From Nymphaea colorata (lineage: Eukaryota > Streptophyta > Magnoliopsida > Nymphaeales > Nymphaeaceae): a DNA stretch of 26,102 nucleotides. The stretch covers positions 1-26,102 of the forward strand of contig NW_022204912.1 in NCBI RefSeq assembly GCF_008831285.2. The letters are read 5' to 3'. Positions 19,901-26,102 of this stretch are shown one piece after another; the stretch's first letter is position 1; each line of letters begins with the position of its first letter. The notes beneath the pieces were generated by a model that did no database searches, was not told the DNA's origin, and was given only the letters and a program-made list of their open reading frames with translations. Both the position numbers and the translations under genes were made by a program.

Positions 19901-20858
19901 TGTCTCCATAAGAGCCACTCAGAAGTTCTAAATCGATTTGGACATTGAGATCATCAGGTTGAAATTGCAGAAATAGCAAAACATCTCATGCAATAAGAGA
20001 CAAAACATGTATTTTAGACCAAAAAGGCAAAAGGAACAGTGATGAAATACCTAGTTGCGATCATCATCGGTCTCATCCTGTTGATCATGGGCCTGCTCAG
20101 CATCTAAATCTCCAATATCGTCCAAATAAACCACCTGTAGGCCTTCTAAACAGACGGTTTCTATTTCTTACGATACTTTCCAGCGACTTCAGTCCTCGGC
20201 CACGCGCTAATGGAAAGATATTACTACCAACTCTACCCAAAGGAGGTCAAGTACGACCCCTCCAGGTATGCAGATTACATTTCCGATATGTATCTGATCG
20301 GCCAATCCCCATACATAGGCACCGAGGTCGATCCCACTTCCGCTTACTACCAAAAGAGAAAAAACTACATGTTCGGAAATCCCTGCACTTTTGCTCCTCA
20401 GGTCCTAGCAGCAGCAAGTTCCAACATGACTGCCTGTCTAACAGCCTACAACAAGACGCTGAGCAACGGCATCACCACTCTCCTCAGGGCGTCATACCCG
20501 CAACTGTAAATGTTCCTCAACCAAAAAATCAACCTAACTACTGCACAACTAAACGATATCACTACCAGTCTCACCCTGGTCGCGTATTTTGTCACTGATG
20601 CCATCACTACTTGGGCGAATGAGTTTTCCGCCAAGGTGACCCAGTACTAAAACTTGGATACTATGTTTTGCATAATAGCTATATCTGCAGTCCTTCTATT
20701 GCACCTAATCTTCTGCTAGAAATTCCTTTCTACTTCCTGGAGAGTGATTACGAGTTCATCCGTGAGGTTTTCGACAAGATGATTCCAATTTCATCATATC
20801 TATCTAGAAGGTGATAAGGCAAAGGTTCGTCATGGAGGGCATCATCAAACAATCCTGA
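16923..20858 (+). CDS. Tiny macrocysts B (TmcB)-like polytopic membrane protein with PAS domain
   Basis: Large plus-strand gene (about 1310 residues). The N-terminal half is a bundle of membrane segments (LLVGVLRTLPVIHTLLTFLI; CIKLLLLIAVFGPLW; ALSSVLLIGSFEQNIGGFIL; FLNIIIIGSLVINSIFANYF; others to 17720). A helical repeat region follows, with LYLKALEKNNQDMGLLLDFC and ICKLIARIQVSTLGYIESLR (18000-18160), like the TPR-like part of TmcB/TmcC proteins. A PAS-type domain lies at about 18630-18980, with GELQIINVSRYFQTS, then EIIGSPVHLLMPEEFKWIHD. The C-terminal part has further membrane helices (LTLCIISIIVMLLFV near 19170, VGLVEASIFMVIIIFVAF near 19695, AIIIGLILLIMGLLSI near 20060, CIIAISAVLLLHLIFC near 20670). 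About eight one-base deletions are needed. Such proteins are abundant in ciliates; a sensory or signalling membrane role is inferred. Stop TGA 20856-20858. Confidence 0.72.
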
Positions 20859-21105
20859 TTTTATATTATTTTTCTATCCTGTGATAAGGATCAGGGGCGG
20901 ATGGTGGAAGGATAATGGAAGGATAAGATGGAAGGGGATCATTGGGATCAATTCAGTCCAAAGCGAACGGTTAGAATTAGAATTATGAGATTGCTCTTTC
21001 GGATTCTTTCAACCAAGGAATAAGCTAATTTTCCTTGGAGCTATTCTTCTGAAGTTTCTACTTGCGATTGTGGCATGGCTGTATGCGATTTTCCTTATCT
21101 ATTCC

Positions 21106-21840
21106 TCAAGAATAATCCATGGGTGTTGCTATCGGTCTTTCGTTATCGTTGTTGCCGGTGATGTAGGTATGCGTAGTGCTAAAGATCTGTTCATCCCTCT
21201 TGGTATACTCTGTCTCTTCTGCATGGGCGGGAGAGTAGTGATTGTGCACAAAATTATACTCTGCTCTATTATTGAACATTTTCTTCAGTTCGATGATGAT
21301 GGTGGCGGACTCCGGTTGGTACATCTCGGTCTTGTATCTCTTCTGCAGGTCCTCCTTGTTGATCAGCGACCTCTTGGATGCTAGGAAGGTCTTAGTTGTG
21401 ATTTCTTTGATGGATTATTCGAAGTCCCTCCGCTGGAGGACGCTGTTTGCCTTTCTGAGGGACTTCTCGTAGAGGGACTATTTGTTCCGAAGGTTTTGTT
21501 TATTATTTTTAGCGAAATTATTGATGCCTAGCATGCGGACTCGGTTATACTTACACCCTGTCCGCTTGGGCTGTTTCTCCGCTGGTTGTTCCTGCTTCCC
21601 GATGGAGTTGATGCTCATCCGTTTCAGTTGGTTCAGGGTGGTCATGTTCATGGCTCTTCCCAGATCCGAGGTGATTATTTTATCCCGAGTTTTATTTTTT
21701 GTGGCTGAGGTTGAGGAAACAGGCCGCATCATTATGTTCTGGCAGGGGGACTGGATGCGGATGGGCAGACGAATGGTTTCCCTGCTGAGGGGCATGGTGG
21801 TGGAGACCTACTGTCTTGACCTTATTGCCGTCATCATCAT
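21106..21840 (-). CDS. Orphan basic protein
   Basis: Single minus-strand frame of 244 residues with TGA at 21106-21108 and no correction needed. The first 80 residues are basic, Met/Ser/Thr-rich and probably disordered (PLSRETIRLPIRIQSPCQNI). A central helical part follows: NKESLYEKSLRKANSVLQRR, FEESIKEITTKTFLASKRSL and NKEDLQKRYKTEM. The tail is Asn/His/Thr-rich (ELKKMFNNRAEYNFVHNHYS, TYITGNNDNERP). The start is uncertain: three ATGs in a row at 21832-21840 are used here; an in-frame ATG at 21901-21903 would add 21 residues from AT-rich sequence. No family is recognised. It lies 122 bases downstream of the karyopherin-like gene on the same strand. Confidence 0.62.
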
Positions 21841-21962
21841 ATTGGATGAAATGTGTGAGATTTAATATTAGAAATTATTTGCAGCAGGTATATCTAAAGC
21901 CATGGCATGATTAGCATGGGAATTGTGGGATTGGTATAGCATATGTATACAGGATCGGGGTA

Positions 21963-24936
21963 TCACTTCTTGACATGAAAGATCTTTCTGGGTTTGGTTC
22001 CCACCATCTAATGTCCGAGTATTTCCCTGACTGCGGCTTCGTCCTGGGTGGTCATGTACTTCCTCATCTAAGGCCAGTCGGTCAATTGTGGTACATGTTT
22101 CTAAACTCCGCATAGGTATCGGTTCCCATCGCGTTGAGCGGATGCAGGACTGTTTGAACTGTCTGGAAGGCGTCGATTTCGGCCTCGGACGGTTAGGACT
22201 AGCAGTGGAGGGAGTCCTAGTAGTTCTTGATGTAGTTTTTGTCGAATTCGGTGGGGAAGAAGAGGCGGATGATGCCGCGAAGCAGAAAGACTCGCGATTG
22301 TGGGTTTGAGTAGGCTGTGAGGGTGCCCATCAAGTAGATCATGAAATTGCTGCGTTAGTATGGCGGTATGCGTTCGGGGATATTGAATGCTTTCAGCACT
22401 GGCTGGCCTGGCACTGCTGTCCCTCACTATCTGCATGATGAGCATCCAGATGGAGAAGACCTTCAACTTGACGATGTCTGATTTGGTGGTGGTGTATATT
22501 TTCAGCAGGAGGGCGAGATTTATCGAGGAGAGGATGGGTAGCTCATCCCTGAGGAGACTAGAATGATCTCCAGGAGATAGAGCATTTGCCATTGGTCGAT
22601 AGCTCTGTCTTGCACTTTCTCCAGCCACAGTGAAACCTTGCCGAGCAGGTGGTTGGCAATTTCCACTTCAGCTTTTCTCAGTTTGGCATATTATATCTTC
22701 TCCTTGTTCCTCTGCATGCCGGGCATCGAGAGGGTCTTCGAGAAGAGTTCGAGGCACTTGTTGAGGACGAAGTTGTTGTGCTCCACCACCGAGATGCCCA
22801 TTTGCACGAATTTCTGCAGGAGGTCCGGAGTGATGTGGATGCCCAGGCATTCAACGTGCTGGATGGAGATATCGATGATGCATTACTCTGCCGTGTAGCC
22901 TTGGCTTTCCGGTGAGAGTAACCTTCTGTATACGGCAGCAGGTAAGTGTTCAGGGCCTACAGGTCGAAGTTGTAATCTAACTCTGCTGTTTCGATCATGA
23001 ATTTGGGGTATTGTTCGATGACTTTGCACAGAAGATTGGAGATTTTATTGCATCCAAGACGTTCTATTTTTCGTAGAAATCCAGAAGCCAATTGACTAAT
23101 TTTTCTACTAGTTTTTCCTTGATGCAAAGCACCAGTTCGGTCTTTCCAGTATGGTCTTCTCCAGCAGGGGGGTGAGTCTCTCGCTGAGCAGGAGTACTTT
23201 GGTCGAGACCAAGGCCACGTAGTTCCGCATGGGCTAGCTTTTCTTATCGTGGAACATGATGACGGTCTCAAGGGCGTTGATGATGGCTTCGGAGTAGAGC
23301 GGTTTGAGGGGGTAGAGGGGTAGGAAGACCTAGAGGCAGTTGGGAGAGGAGTAGAAACTGAACAACTGGATGTACTTGCCACGATGACCGGAGGGACTAT
23401 GCTGAGGATCTTCTATCTTTGGTGGAAGAGCAACGCCATCGAGGACAAGTGCTACCTCACCACGTAGTGGAACTAGTCTCGCCTCTGGATCAGGTCCGAA
23501 AGACAGGAAAGCACCAACAGAGCAGCCTCAGTGAATCCCTCAGCACTTCCACTCCACAATTAGAGTAATACCTTCAATCCCTTAGCATTCTCAACACAAA
23601 GTTCGCGAATGGGTGTTTCTGGGGTCACTGTTCTTTCAACTGTTTTCGAGGGCGTAGAGGGGGATCATGGCCATGTTGGTGACGAAGGTGAGGTTTCCAT
23701 CGATGGTGAGGCACAGGTTGTATAGCAGGCTGCCGGCTCTAATCTTGGCGGAGTCGCTCTCCTGGTTCTTGCAGAAATCGTCAGCAATCTCAACGAACCT
23801 CTCGGGGTCGCTGTCCGCGCAGGCCAGCTCGGCCTACCTCGACGCGATTAGCTAGAAGAGCTTCAGGATTAGGATCTGCGTGTTCGAGTAGAAATAGGAA
23901 GAGTAGGCGCCGTGGCTTGTCGATCGCTACAGCAATTGCAGTACCCCAGAGATCAAGGTCTCCACCTAGTCGTAGAGGTGCCGCACGTCGCAGCGGGTGA
24001 GAGCGTTGAGGCAGAAGATGAGGAAGGGCTCGGAGGTGTGGTAGAGGTAATGCTCAATGTAGAGCTCCATGATGACTGCTTTGAACTCGTTTACCTTTGG
24101 ATTGCTGGAGTAGATCCTGCCGTCGGGGGAAACCGTCAGGATCCCCTCGAGCAGACTGTCGATCTATCCGCTGTTGCTGATGTAGCTGAGGGGACGTTTT
24201 AAGTATCCTCGATTTATTCCATTTGCAGACGCTGGATTATCTATCTGATCAGTTCACCACCTATATTTCCACGTCTAGGAGGGTGCTCACGGGTCCTTAG
24301 GGGCGGGCTTGGCCATCAGGGCGAGCAAATGCTCTGCTCCGCGACCGTTGATTGAGTTTGGATCTGCGGTGAGATTCTTGGCGAAGTACAGTTGCTTGAG
24401 GTAGCAGATGAGCTCGCCGATGCAGATCTCGTTGTTGAGGGTGGAGGGTCCATGGCTCTGATGAGGAGGTGTGCGATTCGCATACCCCTGAGGTTGCTCA
24501 GCGAGTTATTGACGTGGGTATTGTTGCTAATCCTCTGCATGATGCTGGCGAAGGCGTTCAATTTCTTCTAATCATCGAGGTACATTTCGAAGAGTTTCTC
24601 GGTGAGCAGTTCGAAGGAGCCTTCGATATCCGTGAGGATCTTGGGGTCGGTCATGAAGTGGATGCTTTCGAAGTCGTTGAGGACGCTCTGCGCGTGGGTT
24701 TGGAAAAGCTATCGTTTCAGGATTTGCGATTTGAAGCTGGCGCAGCAGGCCTGGCGTACCTCCTTCGGCTAGCCGGGGTTGAGGATCAGTTGAAGATAGA
24801 GTTGGGGCGGGAACTGGCAGAGCCGAAGCTCGATTTCGGGAGAAGGGGAATGCAGGAATACGACCAAGAGGGAAGAAAGCTCTCGGTAGCTATTTGACTG
24901 GATGGTGGGAAGCGTGCTCTTGTTCTCTTATTCCAT
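21963..24936 (-). CDS. Karyopherin (importin-beta/exportin)-like HEAT-repeat protein
   Basis: Minus-strand gene of about 990 residues, the usual size of importin-beta superfamily transport receptors. The N terminus resembles the Ran-binding importin-beta N domain: NSYRELSSLLVVFLHSPSPE, then YLQLILNPGEPKEVRQACCA and SFKSQIL. The rest is a series of amphipathic helix pairs: KLNAFASIMQRISNNTHVNN, NEFKAVIMELYIEHYLYHTS, DPERFVEIADDFCKNQESDS, RAGSLLYNLCLTIDGNLTFV, DLLQKFVQMGISVVEHNNFV and SNFMIYLMGTLTAYSNPQSR. It ends DEAAVREILGHEMVGTKPRK, then IFHVKK and TGA at 21963-21965. About ten one-base deletions interrupt the frame. The DPERFVEIADDF to TFV stretch is like the cellular-apoptosis-susceptibility/importin-7 group, but which receptor this is cannot be decided without a profile search. 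Other HEAT proteins remain possible. Confidence 0.55.
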
Positions 24937-25963
<1,027 letters not shown>

Positions 25964-26031
25964 TTGATGTATAGATTTGGATTAATGTGTAGGGGTATAG
26001 ATGGGATGGGCATGGGATAGGAAAAGAATAC

Positions 26032-26102
26032 GGGGTTGGGGTTGGGGTTGGGGTTGGGGTTGGGGTTGGGGTTGGGGTTGGGGTTGGGTTGGGGTTGGGG
26101 TT
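26032..26102 (+). repeat. Telomere, (GGGGTT)n
   Basis: Eleven GGGGTT units plus a single five-base GGGTT variant (26086-26090) fill the last 71 bases to the end of the window. The G-rich strand runs 5' to 3' toward the end, as at a real right-hand chromosome terminus. T2G4 is the telomere unit of oligohymenophorean ciliates such as Tetrahymena; hypotrichs use T4G4. Confidence 0.97.

Noticed and set aside
22649-22915. Plus-strand frames over the karyopherin-like gene
   Set aside because: The minus strand gives continuous amphipathic HEAT-like helices; the plus frames have no motif and no shared composition with other genes.

Overview
This window is the end of a macronuclear chromosome from a ciliate, most likely an oligohymenophorean of the peritrich type. 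Three signs agree. The right end is a run of GGGGTT telomere repeats (26032-26102). TAA and TAG occur inside nearly every gene, so TGA is the only stop. At family-invariant positions, and in a comparison of two tandem paralogs, those in-frame TAA/TAG codons stand for glutamate, not glutamine; that is the peritrich nuclear code. The left end has no telomere, so the chromosome continues beyond the window.

Layout, left to right. Minus strand: a leucine-rich-repeat protein (64-834), a small Tim chaperone (1069-1322), a coiled-coil protein (1453-2636), a SANT/Myb-like protein (2812-3819), a small helical protein (4511-4825) and arginase (5007-5993). Plus strand: two tandem serine carboxypeptidases (6190-7674, 7954-9436) and a regulatory subunit of cAMP-dependent protein kinase (9573-10731). 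Minus strand: two orphan genes (10783-11751, 12001-13015), a CEP104 homologue (13234-15091) and a long coiled-coil protein (15173-16403). Plus strand: a large PAS-containing polytopic membrane protein resembling tiny macrocysts B (16923-20858). Minus strand: an orphan basic protein (21106-21840) and a karyopherin-like HEAT protein (21963-24936). Plus strand, next to the telomere: the mitochondrial ubiquinone methyltransferase COQ5 (25077-25963). Genes are dense, with gaps mostly of 50-280 bases, and no tRNA, rRNA, transposon or CRISPR was seen.

Two properties matter for anyone reusing this annotation. First, introns are tiny: four were found, one of 19 and three of 20 bases, all GTA...AG. Second, most genes need one or more one-base frame corrections. 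Where a paralog or a strong family motif allows a check, the fault is always one missing base, often in a homopolymer. This looks like uncorrected sequencing or assembly deletions rather than gene decay, because conserved sequence continues on both sides. CDS spans below therefore run from start to true stop across these breaks.

Functionally the genes are a housekeeping mix rather than one pathway: nitrogen metabolism (arginase), lysosomal or secreted proteolysis (carboxypeptidases), cAMP signalling, cilium tip and microtubule functions (CEP104 and perhaps its coiled-coil neighbour), nuclear transport, and mitochondrial import and quinone synthesis.
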